Shown piece after piece: positions 6,929-14,592 of a DNA stretch of 31,726 nt. The notes beneath the pieces are model-generated. The model was given only the letters and a program-made list of their open reading frames with translations. It was not told the origin of the DNA and made no database searches. The DNA is taken from assembly GCA_049974865.1 (NCBI GenBank), contig JBNGCX010000047.1, positions 1 to 31,726 on the forward strand. The letters are read 5' to 3'. A program made the translations under genes and the position numbers. The stretch is from JAGSOU01 sp049974865. Lineage in GTDB: Bacteria > Pseudomonadota > Alphaproteobacteria > Rhodobacterales > Rhodobacteraceae. Position 1 is the stretch's first letter. Every line of letters starts with the position of its first letter.

Positions 6929-7876
6929 ATGACCCGCGCATTCGTATTTCCGGGCCAGGGAGCCCAGACCATCGGGATGGGCCGCGCTTTGGCCGAGGCC
7001 TATCCGTCTGCGAAGGCCGTGTTCGACGAGGTGGACGAGGCGCTGGGCGAGAAGCTCTCCGCGCTAATCTGGGAAGGCGAGCAGGAGGAACTCACTCTCA
7101 CCCGCAACGCCCAGCCGGCGCTCATGGCGACGTCTCTGGCGGCGATGCGCGCATTGGAATCCGAAGGTGTGACGGTAGAGGCGGCCGCCTATGTGGCGGG
7201 CCATTCGCTGGGCGAATACTCGGCGCTGGCCGCGGCGGGCGCGCTCTCGGTGGCCGACACGGCGCGGCTGCTGCGCATCCGCGGCCAGGCCATGCAGGAC
7301 GCGGTCCCGGTCGGCCACGGGGCGATGGCCGCCCTGCTGGGGCTGGATTTCGACGCGGTCAAGAAGATCGCCCGGCGCGCCGCGCATGACACCCACAAGG
7401 TCTGCGAGGCGGCCAATGACAACGATCCCGGCCAAGTCGTGATCTCGGGCGATGCGGACGCGGTGAAACACGCGGTGGCGCTGGCCCAGGAGGAGGGTGC
7501 GAAACGCGCCGTGATGCTGCCGGTCTCGGCCCCGTTCCATTGTTCCTTGATGAAACCCGCGGCGCGGGCGATGGCCGAGGCGCTGGACGATGTGGCGATC
7601 GAGGCGCCGAAGGTGCCGGTGGTGGCCAATGTGCTGGCCCACGACGCGAACGACCCGGAAATGATCCGGTCGCTGCTGGTAGACCAGGTGACCCATTCGG
7701 TGCGCTGGCGGGAATCGGTGACCTGGATGGTGAAACAGGGCGTGGCCGAGTTCTGGGAAATCGGCGCGGGCAAGGCGCTGTCGGGCATGATCCGGCGCAT
7801 CGAGCGCTCCGCCGCGACGCGCCAGGTGGGCACGCCGGACGAGGTCAAGGCGGCCGCGGAAAGCCTGGCCGGTTAA
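6929..7876 (+). CDS. fabD: Malonyl-CoA:ACP transacylase
   Basis: A 315-residue protein of normal length. It moves malonyl groups from CoA to acyl carrier protein at the start of type II fatty acid synthesis in the cytosol. The N-terminal FVFPGQGAQTIGMG, the nucleophile elbow GHSLGEYSAL with catalytic Ser93, the arginine region RGQAMQ, and the second catalytic residue in SAPFHCSLM are all present. It begins with a strong GGGGGGGAGC ribosome site and is followed 18 bases later by fabG, with acpP and fabF further on, so the fab genes are grouped as usual. Confidence 0.97.
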   Translation: MTRAFVFPGQGAQTIGMGRALAEAYPSAKAVFDEVDEALGEKLSALIWEGEQEELTLTRNAQPALMATSLAAMRALESEGVTVEAAAYVAGHSLGEYSALAAAGALSVADTARLLRIRGQAMQDAVPVGHGAMAALLGLDFDAVKKIARRAAHDTHKVCEAANDNDPGQVVISGDADAVKHAVALAQEEGAKRAVMLPVSAPFHCSLMKPAARAMAEALDDVAIEAPKVPVVANVLAHDANDPEMIRSLLVDQVTHSVRWRESVTWMVKQGVAEFWEIGAGKALSGMIRRIERSAATRQVGTPDEVKAAAESLAG

Positions 7877-7894
7877 GCTGAAGACGAGGTGAAC

Positions 7895-8632
7895 ATGTTC
7901 GATCTGACGGGAAAGACGGCGCTGGTCACCGGCGCTTCGGGCGGCATCGGCGGGGCGATCGCCCGCGCGCTGCACGCGCAGGGCGCCACGGTGGGCCTGT
8001 CGGGCACCCGCGTGGGCCCGCTGGAAGAGCTGGCCGCCGAACTGGGCGAGCGCGCCCATGTGCTGCCCTGCAACCTGGGCGATGCCGAGGCCGTCGAGGC
8101 GCTGCCGAAACAGGCGGCCGAGGCGATGGGCGGCGTCGACATCCTGGTCAACAACGCCGGCATCACCCGCGACGGGCTGCTGATGCGGATGAGCGATGAG
8201 GACTGGGCGCAGGTGCTGGACATCAACCTGACCGCGACCATGCGGCTGTGCCGCGGCGTGCTGCGCGGCATGATGAAGGCGCGCTGGGGCCGGATCATCA
8301 ATATCAGCTCGATCGTGGGCGCCTCGGGCAACCCCGGGCAGTGCAACTACGCCGCGGCCAAGGCCGGCGTGGTGGGGTTGTCGAAATCGCTGGCTGCCGA
8401 GGTGGCGACCCGCGGCGTGACCGTGAACTGCGTGGCGCCAGGCTTCATCACCACGGCGATGACCGACAAGCTGACCGAGGACCAGAAAAAGGGCCTGCTG
8501 ACGCAGGTCCCCATGGGGCGCATGGGCGATGCCGACGAGATCGGGGCCGCGGTGCTCTACCTCGCCAGCGCCGAGGCCGGTTATGTCACGGGCGCGACGC
8601 TGCACGTGAATGGCGGCATGGCGATGCTCTGA
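7895..8632 (+). CDS. fabG: 3-oxoacyl-ACP reductase
   Basis: A 245-residue short-chain dehydrogenase that reduces 3-oxoacyl-ACP with NADPH in fatty acid elongation. The cofactor loop TGASGGIGG (12-20), NNAG (86-89), and the catalytic Ser139, Tyr152 and Lys156 (NYAAAKAG) are present, as is the PG motif in VNCVAPGFITTAMT. The C-terminus GYVTGATLHVNGGMAML is typical. ATG 7895 is preferred over a GTG six bases upstream because GAGG sits 5 bases before it. Confidence 0.97.
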   Translation: MFDLTGKTALVTGASGGIGGAIARALHAQGATVGLSGTRVGPLEELAAELGERAHVLPCNLGDAEAVEALPKQAAEAMGGVDILVNNAGITRDGLLMRMSDEDWAQVLDINLTATMRLCRGVLRGMMKARWGRIINISSIVGASGNPGQCNYAAAKAGVVGLSKSLAAEVATRGVTVNCVAPGFITTAMTDKLTEDQKKGLLTQVPMGRMGDADEIGAAVLYLASAEAGYVTGATLHVNGGMAML

Positions 8633-8639
8633 AAAGAGG

Positions 8640-8659
8640 GGCAGGGGGATTCCCCTGCC
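8640..8659 (-). terminator. Hairpin between fabG and the convergent DUF2726-type gene
   Basis: GGCAGGGG (8640-8647) and CCCCTGCC (8652-8659) form a perfect 8-base stem with a GATT loop. On the minus strand it is followed by CCTCTTTTC, so it probably ends the DUF2726-type transcript. It may also slow readthrough from fabG. Confidence 0.65.
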
Positions 8660-8661
8660 TA

Positions 8662-9372
8662 TCACACCTTGTCATAGAGGGAGGCGCCGCCTTCGGTTGG
8701 TCGAAGCGCGCGCAGGACGCCCTCCTCTACTTTTTCGGGCGTATAGCCTGTACCGATTTCAAGAAAATTAACGCCGGACTTGCGCAGAGCTTCGCGTTTG
8801 ACCGCGTCCCGCATGAATGCGCCGGTGTGATAGTGGCCCGAGCCTTGGTATTCTATGGCACAAACGAGGTACCCGGCCCGGTCGATGATTGCGAAATCCA
8901 GCCGTTTTGAGTTGATCGAGGAGTAGGCGTTCTTAAGGGTTTTGCCGTCTGCGCTGCCTTTCTTTGGCCTGATGAGTTCGCCGAGACTGGTCTGGGCCAT
9001 TACGCGGTGGCCCTGGCCGAGCTTGGAGACCGTTCGTTCTATGAGCGGCAGGAGGCGGGCCTCCTCTTTGTTGAGAAGCCGCTGTTTTTCGAATGCCGCA
9101 TTGGCGACGAATTCCATTTGTGACCTCGGGTCGGAGAGATCGGATGCCGGATCGCGAAACGGAGCGATATTGCCTTGCCGGGTTCCCCTGCGACCGGAAT
9201 ACTCCCCGCCCCTCCAGCGGCGGGGGCTGCGCCTGGAGCTGAGCAGCACGCTTGCGATGGCGAACAGCGAAACCAACGCCAGCACAACGAGGTTCTCTGG
9301 TTCGACAAGTTGGTCAATCGCTGGGGCGAGGAAGTCCCGGGTAGATGCCGACAACGCAGGGGTGAAGAACAT
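8662..9372 (-). CDS. DUF2726-like membrane-anchored protein
   Basis: A 236-residue protein with one N-terminal membrane segment (about 26-44, LVVLALVSLFAIASVLLSS) and a soluble C-terminal domain of DUF2726 type (about 80-225). That domain shows FVANAAFEKQRLLNKEEARLLPLIE, then LDFAIIDRAGYLVCAIEYQGSGHY and AFMRDAVKREALRKSGVNFLEI. The strands with 'D-x-A-I-I-D ... A-I-E-Y-x-G ... R-D-x-x-K' resemble the restriction-endonuclease-like fold (D...ExK pattern), as in related domains of uncertain function. The start at 9372 has GGAAGG before it. It lies inverted between fabG and acpP and has visibly lower GC than its neighbours, which suggests later acquisition. Confidence 0.7.
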   Translation of the reverse strand: MFFTPALSASTRDFLAPAIDQLVEPENLVVLALVSLFAIASVLLSSRRSPRRWRGGEYSGRRGTRQGNIAPFRDPASDLSDPRSQMEFVANAAFEKQRLLNKEEARLLPLIERTVSKLGQGHRVMAQTSLGELIRPKKGSADGKTLKNAYSSINSKRLDFAIIDRAGYLVCAIEYQGSGHYHTGAFMRDAVKREALRKSGVNFLEIGTGYTPEKVEEGVLRALRPTEGGASLYDKV

Positions 9373-9527
9373 AATTCCTTCCAACCGATATTGACGAATG
9401 TCGTTAAGGTTAAGGTTCGGACGCCCCCGTGCAAGAAGTTTGAGGCGCGCGCGATGAGCCGGCATTTGAGCGATGCCTCCAGTCTTTTTTCTCGGCCGCA
9501 GACAGAAGGGGCGGACTTGGAAAGCGT

Positions 9528-9555
9528 TTGCCTTAGGAAAACGATGTGCTATAGG
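9528..9555 (+). promoter_or_regulatory. Predicted acpP promoter
   Basis: TTGCCT (9528-9533) and TATAGG (9550-9555) are separated by 16 bases and lie about 105 bases before the acpP start. The 287 bases between the DUF2726-type gene and acpP hold no other convincing gene, and acpP needs its own promoter because the gene before it points the other way. Confidence 0.5.
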
Positions 9556-9659
9556 CGGCGGAGATTTGGCCGGGGGTGCATCGCGCGCCCGGGATTGGAG
9601 CGGCCCGGTCGGGTCAACGGAAAGAGCGGGCAGCCGCCCGGATACTGTGAGGAAATGAC

Positions 9660-9893
9660 ATGAGCGACATCGCAGATCGCGTGAAAAAGATCGTCGTCGA
9701 GCACCTGAGCGTGGAAGAGGACAAGGTCACCGAGGCGGCCTCCTTCATCGACGACCTGGGCGCCGACAGCCTGGACACCGTGGAACTGGTGATGGCCTTC
9801 GAAGAAGAGTTCGGCATCGAGATCCCAGACGACGCCGCCGAGACGATCCAGACCTTCGGCGACGCGGTGAAGTTCATCACCGAGGCGTCTTAA
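9660..9893 (+). CDS. acpP: Acyl carrier protein
   Basis: A 77-residue acidic protein that carries the growing fatty acyl chain. The 4'-phosphopantetheine site is Ser37 in GADSLDTVELVMAFEEEF, which is nearly identical to the family consensus. The start has TGAGGA about 8 bases upstream. It is followed by a strong terminator, so acpP can be transcribed at a higher level than fabF. Confidence 0.98.
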   Translation: MSDIADRVKKIVVEHLSVEEDKVTEAASFIDDLGADSLDTVELVMAFEEEFGIEIPDDAAETIQTFGDAVKFITEAS

Positions 9894-9924
9894 GCGCTAC
9901 GGATCCACGGACAGTGTAGCTAGG

Positions 9925-9951
9925 CGGGTGCCCCGAGGGGCACCCGTTTTT
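9925..9951 (+). terminator. Rho-independent terminator after acpP
   Basis: CGGGTGCCCC (9925-9934) pairs perfectly with GGGGCACCCG (9937-9946) and is followed by TTTTT. It begins 31 bases after the acpP stop. Confidence 0.92.
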
Positions 9952-10069
9952 CATTGAGCGCGGGTCTGCCGATGGCGTGCGCCGCGGCACAAAGCGCCAC
10001 CGTGCGGCTTGCCCAGCGGCTAGGTTGCGCGGTATCAGAGCAGGGAACAACCAAAGGGGTAGAGAAACC

Positions 10070-11326
10070 ATGCGTCGAGTTGTTGTCACCGGTCTGGGGA
10101 TGGTCACGCCGCTGGCCTGCGGGGTCGAGGAAACCTGGAAGCGTCTGCTGGACGGGCAATCGGGGGCGGGCACGATCACGCGCTTCGACCCGTCGCGCGT
10201 GACCACGAAATACGCCTGCGAGATTCCCTTCGGAGACGGCAGCGACGGCACCTTCAACCCCGACGACTGGATGGAGCCGAAAGAGCGCCGCAAGGTCGAC
10301 GATTTCATCCTCTACGGCATGGCCGCCGCAGACCAGGCGGTCAAGGATTCCGGATGGATGCCCGAGGACAAGGCCGCGCGCGAGCGCACGGGCGTCATGA
10401 TCGGCTCGGGCATCGGCGGGCTGAACTCCATCGCCGACACCTCGATCCTGCTGAAAGAGCGTGGGCCGCGCCGGGTTTCGCCCTTCTTCATTCCCGGTGC
10501 GCTGATCAACCTGGTCTCGGGCCAGGTCTCGATCCGCTATGGCTTCCAGGGGCCGAACCACGCGGTGGTGACGGCCTGTTCGACCGGCGCCCATGCCATC
10601 GGCGACGCAGCGCGGCTGATCGCGCTGGACGACGCCGACGTGATGGTCGCGGGCGGCGCCGAAAGCCCGATTTCCGAGATCGGAGTCGCCGGCTTCAATG
10701 CCTGCAAGGCGCTTTCGACCAAGCGCGCGGACGATCCGCAGGGCGCCAGCCGCCCCTGGGACGAGGATCGCGACGGCTTCGTCATGGGCGAGGGCGCGGG
10801 CGTGGTCGTGCTGGAGGAATACGAGCACGCCAAGGCCCGCGGCGCCAAGATCTATGCCGAGATCCTGGGTTATGGCCTGTCGGGCGACGCCTATCACATC
10901 ACCGCGCCCTCCGAGAACGGCGAGGGCGGCGAACGCTCGATGCGGGCGGCGATCAAGCGCGCGGGGATCCAGCCCGGCGACATCGACTACATCAACGCCC
11001 ACGGCACCTCGACCATGGCCGACACGATCGAGCTGGGCGCGGTGGAGCGCGTGATGGGCAATGCCGCCGCCAAGGCGACGATGAGCTCAACCAAATCCTC
11101 GATCGGGCACTTGCTGGGCGCGGCGGGCGCGGTGGAGGCGATCTTCTGCATTCTTGCCATCCGCGACCAGGTGGCGCCGCCGACGATCAACCTCGACAAC
11201 CCCGCGGTCGAGCCCAAGCTGAACCTCGCCGCGAACGAGGCCCAGCCGCGCGAGATCAACATTGTGCTGTCCAACAGCTTCGGCTTCGGCGGCACCAACG
11301 CTTCGCTGGTCATGGGCAAGGCCTGA
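10070..11326 (+). CDS. fabF: 3-oxoacyl-ACP synthase II
   Basis: A 418-residue beta-ketoacyl-ACP synthase that condenses malonyl-ACP with acyl-ACP. The catalytic Cys170 lies in VTACSTGAHAIGDA; the two active-site histidines are His311 (INAHGTSTMADTIE) and His347 (KSSIGHLLGAAGAVEA); the C-terminal NSFGFGGTNASLV is the family ending. The start at 10070 (MRRVVVTGLGMVTPLA) fits the family and has AAAGGGG upstream; the longer in-frame extension overlaps the region after the acpP terminator and is rejected. It is followed 24 bases later by mltG. Confidence 0.97.
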   Translation: MRRVVVTGLGMVTPLACGVEETWKRLLDGQSGAGTITRFDPSRVTTKYACEIPFGDGSDGTFNPDDWMEPKERRKVDDFILYGMAAADQAVKDSGWMPEDKAARERTGVMIGSGIGGLNSIADTSILLKERGPRRVSPFFIPGALINLVSGQVSIRYGFQGPNHAVVTACSTGAHAIGDAARLIALDDADVMVAGGAESPISEIGVAGFNACKALSTKRADDPQGASRPWDEDRDGFVMGEGAGVVVLEEYEHAKARGAKIYAEILGYGLSGDAYHITAPSENGEGGERSMRAAIKRAGIQPGDIDYINAHGTSTMADTIELGAVERVMGNAAAKATMSSTKSSIGHLLGAAGAVEAIFCILAIRDQVAPPTINLDNPAVEPKLNLAANEAQPREINIVLSNSFGFGGTNASLVMGKA

Positions 11327-11350
11327 ACAGTCTGAAAAGGGGGACCCCCC

Positions 11351-12529
11351 ATGTGGCGACACATCGCCTCGAACGCGCTGACGCTGTTCATCGTGCTGCT
11401 GCTGGCGGCCGGTGGGGCGGTGATCTGGGCCCAGAAGGAGTATTCCGGCCCCGGCCCGCTGGCCGAGGCCATCTGCCTGCGGGTCGAGAGCGGCTCGAAC
11501 ATGCGCCGGGTCTCGCAGGAACTGGCGGAGAAGGGCGCGATCTCGAGCGAGATGATCTTTCGTGCCGGCGCCGATTACAGCGGCAAGGCCGGTGATCTGA
11601 AGGCCGGCAGCTTCCTGGTGAACGCGCATGCTTCGATGGAGGAGATCGTGGACGCGATCACCCGCTCGGGGCGGTCGACCTGCGGCACCGAGATCAACTA
11701 CCGCATCGGCATCCGCAGCGCGGAGGTGCAGGTGCGCGAACTGGACCCCACGACCAATCGTTACGTCGAGAAGCTGGCCTTCGACCCGGCGGCGGTGGAG
11801 GCCGCGCCCGAGGGCTATACCGAGGTGCTGGAGCAGCCCGACCTGCGTTACCGGGTGACCCTGGCCGAGGGGGTGACCAGCCACCAGGTGATCGAGGGGC
11901 TGAAGGCCGCCGATTTCCTGACCGGCGACGTGGCGCTGCCCGAGGAGGGCACGCTGGCGCCCGACAGCTACGAGGTGGTGCGCGGCGCCGAGCGGGCGGC
12001 CCTGGTGGCCCGCATGGCCGAGGCGCAGGCCGCGCTGCTGGAGGATCTGTGGCAGAACCGGGCCGCGGACCTGCCGCTGGAGACCCCGCGCGAGGCGCTG
12101 GTGCTGGCCTCGATCGTGGAGAAGGAGACCGGCGTGCCGGAAGAGCGCCGCCAGGTGGCCAGCGTCTTCGTCAACCGGCTGCGCAAGGGCATGCCGCTGC
12201 AGACCGACCCGACCATCATCTACGGCATCACCCGCGGCGAATACGTGCTGGAGCGCGGCATCACCAATGCCGACAAACGCGGCGAGACCGAGAAGCGGCT
12301 GCACGGCGAGGTGGAATACAACACATACGTCGTGACCGGCCTGCCGCCGGGCCCGATCGCCAATCCCGGCCGCGCCGCGATCGAGGCGGCGCTGGACCCG
12401 GACGCGACGCCCTATCTCTATTTCGTGGCCGACGGCTCGGGCGGGCATGCCTTTGCCGAGACGCTGGCCGAGCATAACGAGAACGTCGCCCGCTGGCGCG
12501 AGATCGAGGCCGAGCGCGCCAACCAGTGA
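11351..12529 (+). CDS. mltG: Endolytic peptidoglycan transglycosylase MltG
   Basis: A 392-residue YceG-family protein. A single N-terminal inner-membrane helix (about 8-27, NALTLFIVLLLAAGGAVIWA) is followed by LysM-like and catalytic periplasmic parts. The catalytic glutamate is Glu257 in VLASIVEKETG. The family motifs QTDPTIIYGI and LPPGPIANPGRAAI are seen further on. The enzyme cuts nascent glycan strands and is thought to set their length. fabF-mltG is a common pairing. It ends about 270 bases before the GTA cluster on the same strand. Confidence 0.95.
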   Translation: MWRHIASNALTLFIVLLLAAGGAVIWAQKEYSGPGPLAEAICLRVESGSNMRRVSQELAEKGAISSEMIFRAGADYSGKAGDLKAGSFLVNAHASMEEIVDAITRSGRSTCGTEINYRIGIRSAEVQVRELDPTTNRYVEKLAFDPAAVEAAPEGYTEVLEQPDLRYRVTLAEGVTSHQVIEGLKAADFLTGDVALPEEGTLAPDSYEVVRGAERAALVARMAEAQAALLEDLWQNRAADLPLETPREALVLASIVEKETGVPEERRQVASVFVNRLRKGMPLQTDPTIIYGITRGEYVLERGITNADKRGETEKRLHGEVEYNTYVVTGLPPGPIANPGRAAIEAALDPDATPYLYFVADGSGGHAFAETLAEHNENVARWREIEAERANQ

Positions 12530-12540
12530 CCGTTTTCCAA

Positions 12541-12592
12541 TTGCGCGCTGGCGCGCAAGCCCTTGATTTTGCGCCGCCCTTCGAGGCGGCGC
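12541..12592 (+). terminator. Two hairpins after mltG
   Basis: TTGCGCGC/GCGCGCAA (12541-12548 and 12551-12558) and GCGCCGCC/GGCGGCGC (12571-12578 and 12585-12592) are perfect stems. The first is followed after a few bases by GATTTT. Together they may end mltG transcription before the GTA promoter region. Confidence 0.5.
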
Positions 12593-12593
12593 G

Positions 12594-12658
12594 TCACCTT
12601 TGGTGAGAGTGTTCTTCTCGGGAAGAAAGCAGCGTTCGCCATGTTAACCCATTGGTAA
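12594..12658. promoter_or_regulatory. Inverted-repeat array upstream of the GTA promoter, candidate operators
   Basis: Three inverted repeats lie in a row: TCACC-TTT-GGTGA (12594-12606), TTCTTC-TCGG-GAAGAA (12612-12627) and TTAACC-CATT-GGTAA (12644-12658). The first and third share an ACC...GGT core, and their centres (about 12600 and 12651.5) are about 51 bases apart, close to five helical turns. They lie about 105 and 53 bases before the predicted GTA start site, a usual place for activators. GTA operons are known to be activated by GafA-type proteins and to depend on CtrA; which protein binds here is inference. The 3' half-site TTAACC also resembles a CtrA half-site. Confidence 0.45.
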
Positions 12659-12669
12659 TACAGTATTTC

Positions 12670-12698
12670 TTGGCCCGGCGCGCGGTCTCGGATATACC
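12670..12698 (+). promoter_or_regulatory. Predicted GTA operon promoter
   Basis: TTGGCC (12670-12675) and TATACC (12693-12698) have a 17-base spacer and are the best sigma-70-like pair ahead of the cluster. The start site would be near 12705, leaving a leader of about 95 bases before g1. Confidence 0.5.
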
Positions 12699-12724
12699 TT
12701 TGGGCAAGCTAGATGAAGTGGGCA

Positions 12725-12758
12725 AGCGGCACGGGGGGCGACCCCGGGGCCGCTTTTT
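12725..12758 (+). terminator. Terminator-like hairpin in the GTA leader
   Basis: AGCGGC (12725-12730) pairs with GCCGCT (12749-12754), and inside it CGGGG (12732-12736) pairs with CCCCG (12742-12746) over a small bulge. TTTTT (12754-12758) follows. This has all the marks of an intrinsic terminator but lies between the predicted promoter and the first GTA gene, 43 bases before it. It could work as an attenuator that must be passed by antitermination. Confidence 0.65.
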
Positions 12759-12800
12759 CATTTCGCTCGTGCGGAGGCATGAGAGGCGGGCATTGACCAC

Positions 12801-13151
12801 ATGACATTGATTTCTCCCCTGGCGGGTGAGCGGGCATCGCAGGAAATCCTGGCCGAGGCCGAACTGCATTACCGGCGCACCATCCGGGCGCTGAACCAGA
12901 TCATCGAGGATGTCACCGCGGGCCGGACGGACCGGGTGAAGGAGCTGAAAGGGGCGCTGGCCGACCTGGGCCGCGCGACCCAGACGGCCTTTGACGAGAG
13001 GGCGCGTGTTGAAAAACGTATCCGGACAGAGACAGGAATCATCCACGACTACGCGCTCGACCTTGCCGAGGCGCGGGACGAGATCGGGCGCCGACTGGAT
13101 CGCCTCCGCGCCGCCGGAGGTGCAGGAGGAGTTCCTGGGCAGCCTGAGTGA
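12801..13151 (+). CDS. GTA gp1, small terminase subunit
   Basis: A 116-residue, strongly helical protein (AEAELHYRRTIRALNQIIEDVTAG, later ALDLAEARDEIGRRLDRLRAA). Its position directly before the large terminase and its length fit RcGTA gp1, which is reported to be the small terminase (TerS) working with gp2 in DNA packaging. In GTAs the TerS shows little sequence specificity, which fits random packaging of host DNA. The ATG at 12801 has GAGAGGCGGG about 10 bases upstream. The 3' part overlaps the start of g2 in another frame by about 146 bases. Confidence 0.8.
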   Translation: MTLISPLAGERASQEILAEAELHYRRTIRALNQIIEDVTAGRTDRVKELKGALADLGRATQTAFDERARVEKRIRTETGIIHDYALDLAEARDEIGRRLDRLRAAGGAGGVPGQPE

Positions 13152-14421
13152 GGGGGCGCTGCTGGCGCTGCCCTACCTGTTCGAGTTCTGGGCGTTGCCG
13201 CATCAACTGCCCCCCGAGGGCGACTGGCGGAGCTGGGTGATCATGGGCGGGCGCGGCGCGGGCAAGACGCGCGCCGGGGCCGAATGGGTGCGCTCCGAGG
13301 TCGAGGGGGCGCGGCCGCTGGACGTGGGCCGCTCGCGCCGGGTGGCGCTGGTGGGCGAGACCGTCGAGCAGGTGCGCGAGGTGATGGTGTTCGGCGAGAG
13401 CGGCATCCTGGCCTGCTCGCCCCCCGACCGGCGCCCGAAATGGGAGGCCACGCGCAAGCGGCTGGTCTGGCCCAACGGGGCGGTGGCGCAGGTGTTCTCG
13501 GCGCATGAGCCGGAGAGCCTGCGGGGGCCGCAATTCGACGCCGCCTGGGCCGACGAGCTGGCGAAATGGAAGCGCGCCGAGGAGGCCTGGGACATGCTGC
13601 AGTTCGGGCTGCGGCTGGGGCCGATGCCGCGGCAATGCGTGACCACAACGCCGCGCAACGTGCCGGTGCTGAAGGCGATCCTGGCCAACCCCTCGACTGT
13701 GGTGACGCAGGCGCCGACCGAGGCGAACCGGGCGCATCTGGCGGCCTCGTTCCTGGCCGAGGTGCGGGCGCGCTATGCCGGGACGCGGCTGGGCCGGCAG
13801 GAACTGGAGGGCGCGCTGCTGGAGGAGGCCGAGGGGGCGCTGTGGCGGTCCGGCGCGCTGGAGGCGGCGCGGCTGGAGCGTGCGCCGGAGTTCGACCGGG
13901 TGGTGGTGGCGGTGGACCCGCCGGTGACCGGCAAGGCCAACTCGGACGAGTGCGGGATCGTCGTGGTCGGGGCGGTGACGCAGGGGCCGGTGCAGGACTG
14001 GCGCGCGGTGGTGCTGGAGGATGCCAGCGTTTCCGCGGCCTCGCCCATGGCCTGGGCCGGGGCGGCGATCGCGGCGATGGAGCGACACGGGGCCGAGCGG
14101 CTGGTGGCCGAGGTGAACCAGGGCGGCGAGCTGGTGGAAAGCGTGATCCGGCAGATCGACCCGCTGGTGCCGGTGAAATCGGTGCGGGCCGCAAAGGGCA
14201 AGGTTGCGCGGGCCGAGCCGGTGGCGGCGCTTTACGAACAGGGGCGGGTACGGCACCTGCGGGGGCTGGGCGCGCTGGAGGACCAGATGTGTCGGATGAC
14301 GGCGCAGGGGTATCAGGGCAAGGGCAGCCCCGACCGGGTGGATGCGCTGGTCTGGGCGCTGCACGAGCTGATGATCGAGCCGGCGGCGCGCTGGCGGCGG
14401 CCGCGGGTGCGGGGGCTGTAG
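13006..14421 (+). CDS. GTA gp2, large terminase subunit
   Basis: About 471 residues. The ATPase part has the Walker A motif GGRGAGKT at about residues 81-88 and a Walker B-type strand AAWADE at about 179-184, followed by the coupling region CVTTTPRNVPVLK. The nuclease domain begins with VVVAVDPPVTG (Asp at about 304), a typical first metal ligand of terminase nucleases. It drives packaging of about 4 kb DNA pieces into GTA heads in known systems. The start is uncertain: GTG 13006 or TTG 13009, behind GAGAGGG, are preferred, since a later GTG (13120) has poor spacing and would cut the conserved DWIASAPPEVQEEFL region. Confidence 0.92.
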   Translation: MLKNVSGQRQESSTTTRSTLPRRGTRSGADWIASAPPEVQEEFLGSLSEGALLALPYLFEFWALPHQLPPEGDWRSWVIMGGRGAGKTRAGAEWVRSEVEGARPLDVGRSRRVALVGETVEQVREVMVFGESGILACSPPDRRPKWEATRKRLVWPNGAVAQVFSAHEPESLRGPQFDAAWADELAKWKRAEEAWDMLQFGLRLGPMPRQCVTTTPRNVPVLKAILANPSTVVTQAPTEANRAHLAASFLAEVRARYAGTRLGRQELEGALLEEAEGALWRSGALEAARLERAPEFDRVVVAVDPPVTGKANSDECGIVVVGAVTQGPVQDWRAVVLEDASVSAASPMAWAGAAIAAMERHGAERLVAEVNQGGELVESVIRQIDPLVPVKSVRAAKGKVARAEPVAALYEQGRVRHLRGLGALEDQMCRMTAQGYQGKGSPDRVDALVWALHELMIEPAARWRRPRVRGL

Positions 14422-14592
14422 GCGCGCGCCGGGACTTTCATGCCTCCGGCGGGAGTATTTTCGCCAAGAAGAAGGGGCTTTTCTTACCAAGGGATGGCGC
14501 GGGCGCGGCCCGGCGTGCTGCCTCGGGGAGCCGGGGCGGCTCTTTGGTGCTGCCGGCGCGGTGGCGAACGGGACGAGCGAGGAGCTTTGCAC
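14422..14592 (+). other. Gap between g2 and g3 with a candidate dispersed repeat
   Basis: This 171-base gap is the largest inside the cluster. CGCCGG (14428-14433) and CCGGCG (14446-14451) can pair around the segment holding CATGCCTCC. The stretch from about 14439 to 14475 (ATGCCTCCGGCGGGAGTATT, then TTCGCCAAGAAGAAG) is of a type that I recall from many intergenic places in rhodobacteral genomes; this is memory and not a search. No gene is supported. Confidence 0.35.

Noticed and set aside
9473..9658. A short plus-strand open frame before acpP
   Set aside because: It contains the likely acpP promoter, lacks a ribosome site and has no protein-like features.
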